The notes beneath the pieces are model-generated. The model made no database searches. It was not told the DNA's origin and was given only the letters and a program-made list of their open reading frames with translations. This document shows, piece by piece, positions 8,005 through 21,348 of a DNA stretch of 64,000 nucleotides. The stretch is taken from the NCBI GenBank assembly GCA_963674805.2, contig CAXXNY010000026.1:314225-378224 (forward strand), given 5' to 3'. The translations under genes and the position numbers were made by a program. Positions within the stretch are counted from its first letter, which is position 1. Each line of letters begins with the position of its first letter. The stretch comes from CALMFG01 sp963674805. GTDB lineage: Bacteria; Bacillota; Clostridia; Christensenellales; CALMFG01.

Positions 8005-8454
8005 ATGGATACAGACAAAATTGCTTTATTTTCAATATTGCTTACTTTCCTGGTCAGTTTAGCTAATATGTGTTTGGGTTTGCGTAGGAATCGGCGTGAA
8101 AAAGAATGGCAAAAGGAGAGGACGAGCGCAGGACTGCTTTTAGACGTCTATAAAGAGTTATCAAAGATAGGCTTTATGCAGTTCAATCCCCAAAAGGCAA
8201 CAAAATTTGAGTATTTGGATTACCTCGTTGAACCAATTAATAGAATAATTGAAAATTATCGAAGCATTGATCTTCTTTTATCAAAATCTGATCAAGCTGA
8301 AATAGAGTTGAAAATAGATGAAATAAAAAAATTTGAAACTAATGCAATTCATAACCAAGATATTAGTAAAATCGACCTGCATATTCAAAGTGAAATCGAT
8401 TTAGGAATTCTTGTTAAAGATAAGGTTGCAGCAAAGCTTAATTCGTTAATTTAA
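8005..8454 (+). CDS. Small membrane-anchored protein of unknown function
   Basis: The product has 149 residues; GAAAGGA upstream of the ATG supports the start. Residues 5-25 (KIALFSILLTFLVSLANMCL) form one membrane helix, followed by RRNRREKEWQKER, so the body should be cytoplasmic. The remainder is predicted helical with a charged segment (KSDQAEIELKIDEIKKFET). It is AT-rich and follows the integrase remnant directly, so it is probably cargo left from the same element. No family recognised. Confidence 0.6.
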   Translation: MDTDKIALFSILLTFLVSLANMCLGLRRNRREKEWQKERTSAGLLLDVYKELSKIGFMQFNPQKATKFEYLDYLVEPINRIIENYRSIDLLLSKSDQAEIELKIDEIKKFETNAIHNQDISKIDLHIQSEIDLGILVKDKVAAKLNSLI

Positions 8455-8458
8455 AAAG

Positions 8459-8479
8459 TACGACACTTTTACGACACTT
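8459..8479 (+). repeat. Tandem 10-base direct repeat, possible recombinase arm sites
   Basis: TACGACACTT occurs at 8459-8468 and again at 8470-8479, a spacing of 11 bases or one helical turn. Short direct repeats like this next to an integrase remnant and a tRNA gene resemble recombinase or excisionase binding sites. A related block, ACGACACTTATAC, recurs at 14219-14231 beyond the rRNA operon. Confidence 0.4.
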
Positions 8480-8582
8480 ATACCGTTTTATAGCAATTTA
8501 TAGCTGTTTTAGCTTAAATTCATGTTTACGTTTACACTTTATTCATTATCAACATACAGTGTTTATATCCCATACACAAAAT

Positions 8583-8611
8583 AAAAAACCACTATATATA
8601 GTGGTTTTTAT
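8583..8611. terminator. Palindromic terminator at the end of the rRNA operon
   Basis: AAAAACCACTATATATAGTGGTTTTT is an almost perfect palindrome with a T run on both strands. It starts directly after the CCA end of tRNA-Asn and closes the rRNA operon. It can also stop reading from the small gene at 8005. Confidence 0.85.
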
Positions 8612-8612
8612 A

Positions 8613-8687
8613 TGGCTCCCCAGGTTGGGTTTGAACCAACGACCCTTCGGTTAACAGCCGAATGCTCTACCGCTGAGCTACTGAGGA
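8613..8687 (-). tRNA. tRNA-Asn (GTT)
   Basis: The minus strand reads TCCTCAG...CTGGGGA with a seven-pair acceptor stem, anticodon GTT in CTGTTAA, TTCAAACC T-loop, discriminator G and encoded CCA. It is the last gene of the rRNA operon, seven bases after 5S. Confidence 0.97.
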
Positions 8688-8695
8688 ATATAGAA

Positions 8696-8811
8696 TCCGG
8701 CAGCTACCTACTCTCCCAGGCCGTTACCAGCCAAGTACCATCGGCGTATAAGGGCTTAACTTCTGTGTTCGGGATGAGAACAGGTGGAACCCCTTAGCAA
8801 TCGCCACCGGA
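8696..8811 (-). rRNA. rrf: 5S ribosomal RNA
   Basis: The minus strand runs from TCCGGTGGCG to GCTGCCGGA, 116 bases with complementary ends. It contains the typical CCCGAACACAGAAGTTAAGC loop region. It lies about 110 bases after 23S. Confidence 0.95.
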
Positions 8812-8924
8812 AAATGGTGAACAAAATATTTAGTTGGCTGGTCTGCTGTTATTAATTAAATAACAGGACACCATAACGCGCATTAAGAACCGCATATAGT
8901 TGAAACGCAAATCAAAGGAATTTA

Positions 8925-11845
<2,921 letters not shown>

Positions 11846-12031
11846 AGTTCTTTTTTCTCGCGATATTGCTTTAAAAAAAAGACTTCGTTTTTGTGTTGCT
11901 ATTTATCTATTTCTAGATATTCTCGTGTTCGTATCCTTTTTCATATACGCTTTTCTATATGCAGTTTTCAATGTGCGTTTGCTTCAAGACGCCTTTGCAT
12001 CTCTCCGCTTGCTTTGCCGCTCTTTGCGGCT

Positions 12032-12108
<77 letters not shown>

Positions 12109-12189
12109 GCGTTCTTGGGTTAGGCTCTACCGCGGCTCAAGAAAAGCCCTCTTAGCCTACTAAAACCACCTGCTCCCGCACGTGATTTT

Positions 12190-12265
12190 TGGTGGAGATG
12201 AGCGGGTTCGAACCGCTGACCCCCTGCTTGCAAGGCAGGTGCTCTCCCAGCTGAGCTACACCCCC
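12190..12265 (-). tRNA. tRNA-Ala (TGC)
   Basis: The acceptor strands GGGGGTG and CATCTCC pair with two G-U wobbles, including G3-U70, the alanine identity pair. The anticodon TGC is in CTTGCAAG and CCA is encoded. It is the first tRNA after 16S. Confidence 0.97.
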
Positions 12266-12390
12266 ATCTCACTTAAAAAACCTTGCAGTACCAAGCAAAG
12301 TAATCACTTCGCTCGAAATTCGTCACTCATTTGTTTTACATCATAGGTCCATACCGATTCTAATATATGGCCTCGGATTTGGTTGTAACA

Positions 12391-13915
<1,525 letters not shown>

Positions 13916-14069
13916 AAATATTTCTAACTATACTCTCGTATAGCTATCTTCAATCAAAAGAATCTCCGAGCTCCGCTTTCAAGCTGTCGTTCTTACCTTG
14001 CTTTTTTGGTACTGCTTTTCGGTTTTTAAAGTTCATAACAATCACTGCTCTCGCAGCGACAGCTTTAAT

Positions 14070-14098
14070 ATATTATCACCATCATATTTTATTGTCAA
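14070..14098 (-). promoter_or_regulatory. rRNA operon promoter
   Basis: On the minus strand TTGACA (14098-14093) and TAATAT (14075-14070) have a 17-base spacer. The position is about 155 bases before 16S. This is the only near-consensus promoter seen in the 338-base stretch 13916-14253. The rest of that stretch is leader and AT-rich sequence. Confidence 0.85.
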
Positions 14099-14253
14099 CT
14101 GTTTTGTGGCCCATTTAAAAAATTCGTAATAAGTTATTTTTTAAGCAAATACAGATGGTTCATAACATGTTTCGTTCAGTGAAAAAAACGGGCTGCACAG
14201 CGGTTTTTCATAGTTTTCACGACACTTATACAGCTCTATCAGCATAAGCGCGT

Positions 14254-15288
14254 TTATTCCGCCGCAACTTTAGATTTCCTTTTCTTAAAGATGACGCCCA
14301 ATACCATGCAGACAACCGCAACGCCGAAGAAAATCAACCCTATTGATATAACGCTTTGCCCGTAAAACACCTTAAGCTGCTCAGCATTCCACATCTTTAA
14401 TATGTCTGTCGTTTCTGTATCAAGCCAGCCAAGCATAAAATTATACAACATGTCAGAATACTTAACTAGCATGCCAACAACTATCACAATAATCGAGGCA
14501 ATCAGGTACGTCCATCCGTTAATCAAAAATCCTTTCCATATTTTTTTCAGCCATATCAATAATAGTATCCCGGTTAGAAACGCAATAACTAACAGTAAGG
14601 GATACATGTACTGATGAATTAACGGGTGGATGACGGGTACATACTTTCTTAACGTTTCAAATACATCCTTGGCATTATTATAATCCAGATAATTGTATGC
14701 TTCTTCTGACGTCGTAATTAAGAATGCCTTGTCCAGGCTCGCGGTATTTTCAAAAACCAGTTCTACGCATGCTTCTTTTAATTCAATTGGAAATTCGCCT
14801 TTCGCATCCGCATCATTAATTTGAGATAACAGCACAGCCGCATTATGTCCATACGTTTCTTCATTTAAGAAGAGTCTTGCAGTTTCAGTATCCAGTGAAT
14901 CACGCATATCTTTTTTGACAGCCGCAAATAATCCTTCCAGATTAATCGCCGGCAATTGCTCTGCGTCGCCCATGACATAGCTGTGATGGCCTGCCGCCGT
15001 ATTCTGAAACACCTTCGCCGCTGCTTCAAGTGCCTGCTCGCCTCGGAGTCCTTCTAAAAACCATTCTGTAACCGGCCCCTCATAAAGATAGTGCGCAGCA
15101 AGCTTTTCGTTCCTTTCAACAAAATCATCATAGATTCTGTCATACAGCCCGGTCTCAACCAGTGTTTGTTTATAAAACCTCTCGGATAAGAAGAATGTGT
15201 CCGCTGTATATGAAAACGAGAAAGCAATCAAACAGACAAAGAGAATCAGAATGAGAACGGCCGATAATAATCCTTTTAAAAAACCCAT
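14254..15288 (-). CDS. Integral membrane protein of unknown function, large extracytoplasmic loop
   Basis: The product has 344 residues. Residues about 5-27 form one helix (LLSAVLILILFVCLIAFSF). A soluble segment of about 190 residues follows, rich in acidic and aromatic residues. Three more helices lie in the last third (about 220-240, 255-275, 312-332), and the protein ends in KKRKSKVAAE. With the first helix as anchor the soluble part should lie outside the membrane. No catalytic motif was recognised. It is a single gene upstream of the rRNA operon promoter, on the same strand. Confidence 0.75.
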   Translation of the reverse strand: MGFLKGLLSAVLILILFVCLIAFSFSYTADTFFLSERFYKQTLVETGLYDRIYDDFVERNEKLAAHYLYEGPVTEWFLEGLRGEQALEAAAKVFQNTAAGHHSYVMGDAEQLPAINLEGLFAAVKKDMRDSLDTETARLFLNEETYGHNAAVLLSQINDADAKGEFPIELKEACVELVFENTASLDKAFLITTSEEAYNYLDYNNAKDVFETLRKYVPVIHPLIHQYMYPLLLVIAFLTGILLLIWLKKIWKGFLINGWTYLIASIIVIVVGMLVKYSDMLYNFMLGWLDTETTDILKMWNAEQLKVFYGQSVISIGLIFFGVAVVCMVLGVIFKKRKSKVAAE

Positions 15289-15364
15289 AATCGTCCCTCC
15301 ATTTCAAATTGGCCTATATTTGCCTTTAGAGTTATATTATAGGCTACTTCGGAATATAAAAAAA

Positions 15365-15436
15365 GCCCAAAATATTCAATCATATTTGAACTTTGTTAAA
15401 AAGAATGATTGCTTCGGTGGATTAATCGTTTTGGGC
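15365..15436. repeat. Interrupted inverted repeat between two membrane-protein genes
   Basis: GCCCAAAA (15365-15372) pairs with TTTTGGGC (15429-15436). Inside it, CAATCAT (15377-15383) pairs with ATGATTG (15405-15411). The nested arms leave a large internal loop. It lies between the stop at 15477 and the start at 15288, both on the minus strand. No known RNA family was recognised; it may be a terminator or processing structure. Confidence 0.4.
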
Positions 15437-15476
15437 ATACATACATTCCCTGAAAATAATCAAAGCCAGCATCACA

Positions 15477-15911
15477 TTACCGTTTACGTAATACTTGAAA
15501 TATAAATGGTACTGCCATGATGGCTGGTCCCAGACATATACTTAATATTAGCAATGGCAATGGCAGATCGTACATCCGAAAGAATATCACCAGTCCAGTG
15601 ACCATCAGCGGCACATAGGCAAAAACAGCACTTATTGTCCCCGGCACATATCCCCGGTCTCTTAGCGCCCCCGCGATATGAACCGCTATGTTTGAACCGA
15701 TAAGGCTAAGCACAGCCAGCCGCAAAACAGGCAAGTCGAACATTGCCGCTGCTGCGCACAGCAACAGAAATAGTACATTCACAACAACAAAGGATTTCAG
15801 GTCAACGCTGCTGACCGTCTTCTTCGCCCATTCAATCCATCCGGAAAAGTATTCCTCGACAATATGAATCATCGCGGCGGCAACAATCAGCCAAAAAATT
15901 AAGTCGCGCAT
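15477..15911 (-). CDS. HXXEE-domain membrane protein
   Basis: The product has 144 residues with about four membrane helices. The first helix carries IHIVEEYFSGW, the H-x-x-E-E motif that names this family of small integral membrane proteins of unknown activity. A second His-containing helix (NIAVHIAGALRDRGY) follows near residue 85. It begins four bases after the FGGY kinase stop, so the two are probably cotranscribed. Confidence 0.75.
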   Translation of the reverse strand: MRDLIFWLIVAAAMIHIVEEYFSGWIEWAKKTVSSVDLKSFVVVNVLFLLLCAAAAMFDLPVLRLAVLSLIGSNIAVHIAGALRDRGYVPGTISAVFAYVPLMVTGLVIFFRMYDLPLPLLILSICLGPAIMAVPFIFQVLRKR

Positions 15912-15915
15912 TTTA

Positions 15916-17460
15916 TCAATGTTCTTCTATTTCAAACATCTCGTCATACATCGGTTTTAAGCGGCCGTACATTTTCTTATAGATACGCGAGAAAATCCGC
16001 TCGTATTTTTTATTGGCGTCCATATCCGGCATATAGGTTCCTGAAATATGCACCATCTTTTCCACTGCTTCATCAAAGGACTCGAATATGCCGAGCGCTT
16101 TGAATCCGACCATCGCAGCGCCCAGCCCGCTCGTTTCATGCGTCTGGACTTTTGATACCGGCCGGCCGAATATATCCGCCGTAATCTGGCAGATGTCCTC
16201 GCTCATCGATCCGCCGCCGGACAGCATCAGACTTTCTATTTCAACTTTTGATTTCTTTTCTATGGAATGTATCCCGTCTTTCAGTGCAAACCCGATCCCC
16301 TCAATAATCGCGCGATAAATATGGTACCGCGTATGCACGTCGGAAAATCCGATCATCGCACCTTTGGCTTCCGGGGCGTCCACGCTCGTGCCCCACAACG
16401 GCTGGAGTAATAGCCCGTTGCATCCGGGCGGAATTTCCCGCAGATGAGCGTTGAGGTAATCTTCCGGCTTCATACCCTGTTCTTTGGCAAGCGCCACTTC
16501 CATCTCGGCAAACTGCTCCTGGAACCAGGAGATCATCCAAAACCCTTTGAAAATCTGAATCTCGGGATTATACATATCCGGAATGACCGCCGGGAAAGGC
16601 GGAATGAACGGAACGACTTCGAAATAACGTTTGGATGAAATCTGGACCGTGGCCTGTGAGCCAAGCGAAATCGCCGCTTTCTTTTCATCCAGGCATCCGG
16701 CGCCGAGCGTTTCGCATCCTTTATCCGAACCTGCCGGAATAAACGGCAGTCCTTCCGGCACACCGGTCGCTTCCGCGGCCGCCTTGCTGATTGTGCCGAG
16801 CACAGTCGCGGACGGAACCAGATCCGCCAGTTTTTCACGTTCGATTTGAAAAAACTGGGCTTTCAGCGCATAGGGTCCCTCCCATTCACGTGTCTTATAA
16901 TTAAAGGGCATATGGCCGATTTGGTTGGCCGTGTTGTCTTTCAACATGCCGGTTATCCGGTAATTTAAATAGGTTGAAAGGTAAACGTATTTATATGTAT
17001 TTTCCCAGACTTCGGGCTGGTGCCGCTGAACCCAGTGCGCCGGGCATTGTTTGTTCACGGCTACTGCCGTCCGGTACATGCGTACCAGCTTTGTGATCAG
17101 CGTATATATGAACTTCATGGGTTTGTGTTCTTTTTGCTTTCGTTTATCCATCCACAGGATCGCGGGACGGAACGGCCTCAGCTTCTTATCCAAAAAGACA
17201 ACGGTGTCTCGCTGGGTCGTCAGGCTCAGCCCTTCAATCCGGCTGAATGCTTCCGGATTATTCGCTTTAATCCGCTTTGCCACATCACAAAGGCTTTTCC
17301 AAAACGCATCCGCTTCCCGCTCTGCCCAGTTAGGTTTTGGACGGTCATAATCCGGGAAAACATGCTGTTCCTTTGCAATGGTATTCCCCTCTGTATCAAA
17401 GATGATGGCTTTAATACTCTGCGAACCGCAGTCAATCGACAAAATATATCTTTCTTCCAT
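15916..17460 (-). CDS. FGGY-family carbohydrate kinase
   Basis: This ATP-dependent sugar or polyol kinase belongs to the xylulokinase/glycerol kinase superfamily. ILSIDCGSQSIKAIIFD at the N-terminus is the phosphate-1 motif. LSLTTQRDTVVFLD, PAILWMDKR and the C-terminal ESLMLSGGGSMSEDICQITADIFGRPV (ATP site) are present. The length of 514 residues fits the family. The ATG at 17460 is preceded by GGTGGAG and starts MEERYILSIDCG. An ATG 30 bases upstream lacks a site. The substrate cannot be read from sequence and no transporter lies near. It is divergent from a HAD phosphatase at 17607. Confidence 0.87.
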   Translation of the reverse strand: MEERYILSIDCGSQSIKAIIFDTEGNTIAKEQHVFPDYDRPKPNWAEREADAFWKSLCDVAKRIKANNPEAFSRIEGLSLTTQRDTVVFLDKKLRPFRPAILWMDKRKQKEHKPMKFIYTLITKLVRMYRTAVAVNKQCPAHWVQRHQPEVWENTYKYVYLSTYLNYRITGMLKDNTANQIGHMPFNYKTREWEGPYALKAQFFQIEREKLADLVPSATVLGTISKAAAEATGVPEGLPFIPAGSDKGCETLGAGCLDEKKAAISLGSQATVQISSKRYFEVVPFIPPFPAVIPDMYNPEIQIFKGFWMISWFQEQFAEMEVALAKEQGMKPEDYLNAHLREIPPGCNGLLLQPLWGTSVDAPEAKGAMIGFSDVHTRYHIYRAIIEGIGFALKDGIHSIEKKSKVEIESLMLSGGGSMSEDICQITADIFGRPVSKVQTHETSGLGAAMVGFKALGIFESFDEAVEKMVHISGTYMPDMDANKKYERIFSRIYKKMYGRLKPMYDEMFEIEEH

Positions 17461-17541
17461 TGCTCCACCGCCAGATAAAGTAATATCCATAAGATATCAA
17501 AGTATGCGTCGTTTTGCAACGCATGATGTAAATAATATCGG

Positions 17542-17570
17542 TTGTGAAAGCGAATTTGCGATGGTATAAT
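17542..17570 (+). promoter_or_regulatory. Promoter for the HAD phosphatase gene
   Basis: TTGTGA (17542-17547) and TATAAT (17565-17570) have a 17-base spacer, ending 36 bases before the start codon at 17607. Confidence 0.75.
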
Positions 17571-17606
17571 CACTTTAAATAAGGTTTAACATATAAATGA
17601 AGGAGA

Positions 17607-18386
17607 ATGGACTTGAAAGAACTTGAAGAGAAGAAGGGCTTTATATGCGACATGGACGGCGTGATCTATCACGGCAGCCGCCTTTTACCCGGCGCTAAAA
17701 CCTTTGTGAACTGGCTGAAAAAAGAAAGTAAGGACTTTCTGTTTTTAACGAATAACTCCTCAAAAACCCGCAAGGAACTCCAGCTAAAATTATCACAGCT
17801 GGGGATAGATGTTGAGGAGGACCATTTTTATACATCCGCGCTAGCAACCGCAAGTTTCTTAAAGCGGCAGTGCCCCGGCGGAAGCGCGTTTGTTATCGGC
17901 GATACCGGCCTGACCAATGCAATGTATAACGTCGGATTTTCAATGAACAATACCAACCCCGATTATGTGGTGCTCGGTGAAACGCGTTCTTATAATTATG
18001 AAATGCTGGAAACCGCAACCATGCTTGTCATGAACGGCGCAAAACTGATCGGATGTAATTTTGACACCACCGGCCCGGTGGACGGCGGCATCGCTCCCGC
18101 CACACGCGCGTTGATCTCGCCGATTGAAATGGCAACCGGCAAGAAAGCGTATTTTGTGGGCAAACCGAATCCGCTGATGATGCGCCACGGGCTGAATATG
18201 CTCGGCGTTGATAACAAAGACGCGGTTATTATCGGCGACCGGATGGATACCGACATCGTTGCGGGGCTTGAGTCCTCCATCGATACCGTACTTGTCCTTT
18301 CCGGTGTCACCAGCCGGGAATCGATGCAGGAGTTCTCATACCGTCCGAAATATATCCTGGACGGCGTGGGCGATGTGATTAAGTAA
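17607..18386 (+). CDS. HAD-IIA sugar-phosphate phosphatase (NagD/AraL-like)
   Basis: This cytoplasmic HAD-superfamily hydrolase has a C2a cap. Motif I is FICDMDGVIYHG (D15, D17), motif II is LFLTNNSSKT, and motif IV is AVIIGDRMDTDIVAGLES. YFVGKPNPLMM supplies the conserved Lys. The length of 259 residues matches NagD-type enzymes, which dephosphorylate sugar phosphates or nucleotides with low specificity. GAAGGAGA sits directly before the ATG. Its divergent neighbour is an FGGY kinase, so it may remove accumulated phosphorylated sugar; that link is inference. Confidence 0.9.
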   Translation: MDLKELEEKKGFICDMDGVIYHGSRLLPGAKTFVNWLKKESKDFLFLTNNSSKTRKELQLKLSQLGIDVEEDHFYTSALATASFLKRQCPGGSAFVIGDTGLTNAMYNVGFSMNNTNPDYVVLGETRSYNYEMLETATMLVMNGAKLIGCNFDTTGPVDGGIAPATRALISPIEMATGKKAYFVGKPNPLMMRHGLNMLGVDNKDAVIIGDRMDTDIVAGLESSIDTVLVLSGVTSRESMQEFSYRPKYILDGVGDVIK

Positions 18387-18420
18387 ATCTCAAGTGATTT
18401 GTTCCCAATTTAAAGGGTTA

Positions 18421-18449
18421 AAGCAGGGATGCTATCCTTGCTTTTTTTA
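18421..18449 (+). terminator. Intrinsic terminator after the HAD phosphatase
   Basis: AAGCAGGGAT pairs with ATCCTTGCTT over ten positions (one G-U) around a GCT loop, followed by TTTTTT. Confidence 0.9.
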
Positions 18450-18558
18450 TTCAAAAAACAACAAATTTAGCACTTCCTTTTCTGATTAACTTTGTCTATA
18501 ATGAGGCGAAAGCATATGCTTTTAAATTAATTTTGTATATTGAAAGTGAGGTATGAAG

Positions 18559-18711
18559 ATGTCTGATTACTCTGATTTTAGCGATCGTTATGCCGATGAT
18601 GATAATGAAATTGATGCTGAGTATGACGATAGGTTTCCGGATGAAGATTACGGCGACCCAATATACGAAGACGACGAAGACGATTATGATGACGAGGACG
18701 AGGACTTTTAG
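18559..18711 (+). CDS. Extremely acidic 50-residue protein
   Basis: A complete 50-codon frame begins with ATG after AGTGAGG and ends with TAG at 18709-18711. The translation contains 20 Asp and 7 Glu but only two basic residues (both Arg), plus several Tyr and Phe. It starts MSDYSDFSDRYADDDN and ends in a run of Asp and Glu. A TATAAT box lies at 18497-18502, with terminators before (18421) and after (18743), so it looks like an independent transcription unit. No family recognised. The composition could suit a nucleic-acid mimic, an ion-binding peptide or a disordered chaperone-like peptide. Confidence 0.6.
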   Translation: MSDYSDFSDRYADDDNEIDAEYDDRFPDEDYGDPIYEDDEDDYDDEDEDF

Positions 18712-18742
18712 TCAACCGCTCAAAAATCAAAGCAGAAAACAA

Positions 18743-18775
18743 AACCCCTGTAGTGTAATACAGGGGTTATTATTT
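18743..18775. terminator. Bidirectional terminator between the acidic peptide gene and lepA
   Basis: AACCCCTGTA (18743-18752) pairs perfectly with TACAGGGGTT (18759-18768). TATTATTTATT follows on the plus strand and TTTGTTTTCTG on the minus strand. Confidence 0.88.
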
Positions 18776-18776
18776 A

Positions 18777-20579
18777 TTAATCGATTTTCAGTACGCTCAT
18801 GAACGCTTCGCTCGGGACTTCCACCGATCCGATCTGGCGCATCTTCTTCTTGCCCTCTTTTTGCTTTTCCAGCAGTTTCTTCTTCCGCGTGATGTCCCCG
18901 CCGTAACACTTGGCGAGCACGTCTTTTCTTAAGGCCTTGACGGTTTCGCGAGCAATGATTTTCCCGCCGATCGCCGCCTGGATCGGGATTTCAAACATCT
19001 GGCGCGGAATCACGTTTTTCAGCTTTTCCGCAATGCTCCGGCCCTTGGCATACGCCTTATCCCTGTGGACAATCAGCGACAGTGCATCGCAGATTTCTCC
19101 GTTTAATAAAATGTCCAGCTTGACCAAATCGCTCTGCTGGTATCCTTTGATTTCATAATCCAATGACGCATAACCGCGCGTCTTGGACTTTAACGCGTCA
19201 AAGAAATCATAGATGATTTCATTCAATGGAAGCTCGTAGTGGATCTGTACACGCGTCTCTTCGAGATACTCCATATTTTTAAATGTGCCCCGCCGGTCCT
19301 GGCACAGCTCCATGATACCGCCGACATAGGTTTCCGGCGTCATGATGTTGGCGTTAACGATCGGTTCCTCCAGATGGTCAACCTCCGCCATTGGCGGCAG
19401 GTTGGTCGGATTGGAGACCTCAATCATTTCGCCGTTATGCTTCATGACTTTATAGCTGACGCTGGGCGCCGTGGTCACTAAATTTAAATCAAATTCACGT
19501 TCCAATCGCTCGGTGATGATTTCCATATGCAGCAATCCCAGAAATCCGCAGCGGAAACCGAAGCCGAGCGCTACCGATGTTTCGGGTTCAAACAGCAATG
19601 ATGCATCGTTCAGTTCCAGCCTTGCGAGCGCATCCCGTAAGTCATCATACTTTGCGCCGTCCGCCGGATAGATGCCGCAGAACACCATCGGCATCGCTTT
19701 TTTATACCCCGGTAAGGGTGTCGCAGTCGGATGAGCAGCGCTGGTGATCGTATCCCCCACGCGCGTGTCCGAAACATTTTTAACGCTGGCCGCTATATAG
19801 CCCACATCCCCGGCTTTTAATCCTGACGTCGGAATCTGCCCCGGTGAAAAGACGCCGGTTTCGGTGACTTCAAATTTCTTTCCGGTCGCCATAAACTTGA
19901 TCTCGTCGCCTTTTTTGACGGTTCCGTCAATCACGCGTACAAAGCTGATAGCGCCGCGGTAATTATCATAATAAGAGTCAAATACCAACGCTTTCAACGG
20001 CTGGTCAATGTCGCCCTTCGGGGCCGGCAGATACTTGGCGATTGCCTTTAAGACATCATCAATACCGACGCCTTCTTTTGCACTGATCTTTGGCGCATCC
20101 GATGTGTCCAGGCCCAGTACATCTTCGATTTCCCTACAGGTCTCCTCAACGCGCGCGCCTGGCAGGTCGATCTTATTGATAACCGGCAGGATTTCAAGAT
20201 CATTATCTAGCGCCAGATAAACGTTCGCCAATGTCTGCGCTTCTATTCCCTGGCTTGCATCCACGACTAAAATCGCGCCTTCACATGCCGCAAGACTGCG
20301 TGATACTTCATAGGTAAAGTCCACATGTCCCGGGGTGTCAATGAGGTTATAAATATATTCTTCGCCGTCAAGATGATACAGCATCCGCACCGCTTGTGCC
20401 TTGATGGTGATGCCGCGCTCGCGTTCGATATCCATGGTGTCCAAAAGCTGTTCTTCCATGTCCCGGGACGCAACGGTCTCGGTCGTTTCGATCAGCCGGT
20501 CGGCCAGCGTAGATTTGCCGTGGTCGATATGCGCAATGATGCAAAAATTTCTGACGTGCTGTTGGTATGCGTTTGGCAT
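18777..20579 (-). CDS. lepA: Elongation factor 4 (LepA)
   Basis: This ribosome-associated GTPase influences initiation and elongation under stress. GTPase motifs are AHIDHGKSTLADRL, DTPGHVDFTYEVSRSL and NKIDLPGA. GFRCGFLGLLHMEIITERLEREF is typical of LepA, as is the C-terminal Lys-rich tail ending QIGSVEVPSEAFMSVLK. The length of 600 residues is the family standard. It is a single gene on the minus strand with terminator sequence at its end. Confidence 0.97.
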   Translation of the reverse strand: MPNAYQQHVRNFCIIAHIDHGKSTLADRLIETTETVASRDMEEQLLDTMDIERERGITIKAQAVRMLYHLDGEEYIYNLIDTPGHVDFTYEVSRSLAACEGAILVVDASQGIEAQTLANVYLALDNDLEILPVINKIDLPGARVEETCREIEDVLGLDTSDAPKISAKEGVGIDDVLKAIAKYLPAPKGDIDQPLKALVFDSYYDNYRGAISFVRVIDGTVKKGDEIKFMATGKKFEVTETGVFSPGQIPTSGLKAGDVGYIAASVKNVSDTRVGDTITSAAHPTATPLPGYKKAMPMVFCGIYPADGAKYDDLRDALARLELNDASLLFEPETSVALGFGFRCGFLGLLHMEIITERLEREFDLNLVTTAPSVSYKVMKHNGEMIEVSNPTNLPPMAEVDHLEEPIVNANIMTPETYVGGIMELCQDRRGTFKNMEYLEETRVQIHYELPLNEIIYDFFDALKSKTRGYASLDYEIKGYQQSDLVKLDILLNGEICDALSLIVHRDKAYAKGRSIAEKLKNVIPRQMFEIPIQAAIGGKIIARETVKALRKDVLAKCYGGDITRKKKLLEKQKEGKKKMRQIGSVEVPSEAFMSVLKID

Positions 20580-20727
20580 TGCTTCCTCCGTTATTCACTT
20601 GGGATAATATCCCGAACAAATCATGTATATCATACGAGACGAACGGGGCATTCGTCAATTAAAAAGTTTATCGCCGGAATGAAATATGATAAGATAGAAA
20701 CCATTAAAAGCGAAAGGATTTTTCGTC

Positions 20728-21348
20728 ATGACCGACCTTCAGCTTACTGTGGACGCCTTGAATAAACGGCGGTTCATCGCTAAAGCGTTTGAAACGATGA
20801 ATGAGGCCAAGCAGGAGATTTTGGAATTAATCCGGACCAGTGAGAGTGTCAGTACGGGAAGCAGCGAAACGCTTCTGGACTGCGGGATTCTAAACGAACT
20901 GCAGTCCCGCGGGAATACAATGATCAGCCATTTGCTGACACCTCCCAAAGAAACGGAAGACCGTCTCGTCATCCGCCGTCAGGAGCTGCTTGCCGACTGG
21001 TATTTAACCTCAACGAATGCAGTGACAACCGGCGGAGATATTGTCAATATTGACGGCACGGGGAATCGTATCGCTGCTATGGTTTTTGGGCCGCCAAAGA
21101 CGATTGTGCTCGCCGGAAAGAACAAGATTGTCCCGGAATCTGTTGATCCGGTAGAACGAATCAAACGCGATGCCTGCGGGAAAAACGCCCGAAGGGTTGG
21201 GTTTAAGCTTCCCTGCGCTTATGATGATACCTGCCATGACTGTAATAATGCCATGAGAATGTGCAGGGCAACCATGACCATTACCCACCCCCCGTTCGGG
21301 AAAGAAGCTTTTTATGTTTTTCTTGTGAATGAAAATTGGGGCTATTAA
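20728..21348 (+). CDS. LUD-domain protein (LutC/YkgG-like)
   Basis: The LUD domain occurs in LutB/LutC, proteins of L-lactate oxidation, and in stand-alone homologues of unknown role. Residues about 85-140 carry LADWYLTSTNAVTTGGDIVNIDGTGNRIAAMVFGPPKTIVLAGKNKI, the core of the domain. The C-terminal third has several Cys (ACGKNARRVGF, CAYDDTCHDCNNAMRMCRA) that could bind metal. The length of 206 residues fits the single-domain group. No lutA or lutB partner lies nearby. GAAAGGA precedes the ATG. Confidence 0.85.
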   Translation: MTDLQLTVDALNKRRFIAKAFETMNEAKQEILELIRTSESVSTGSSETLLDCGILNELQSRGNTMISHLLTPPKETEDRLVIRRQELLADWYLTSTNAVTTGGDIVNIDGTGNRIAAMVFGPPKTIVLAGKNKIVPESVDPVERIKRDACGKNARRVGFKLPCAYDDTCHDCNNAMRMCRATMTITHPPFGKEAFYVFLVNENWGY

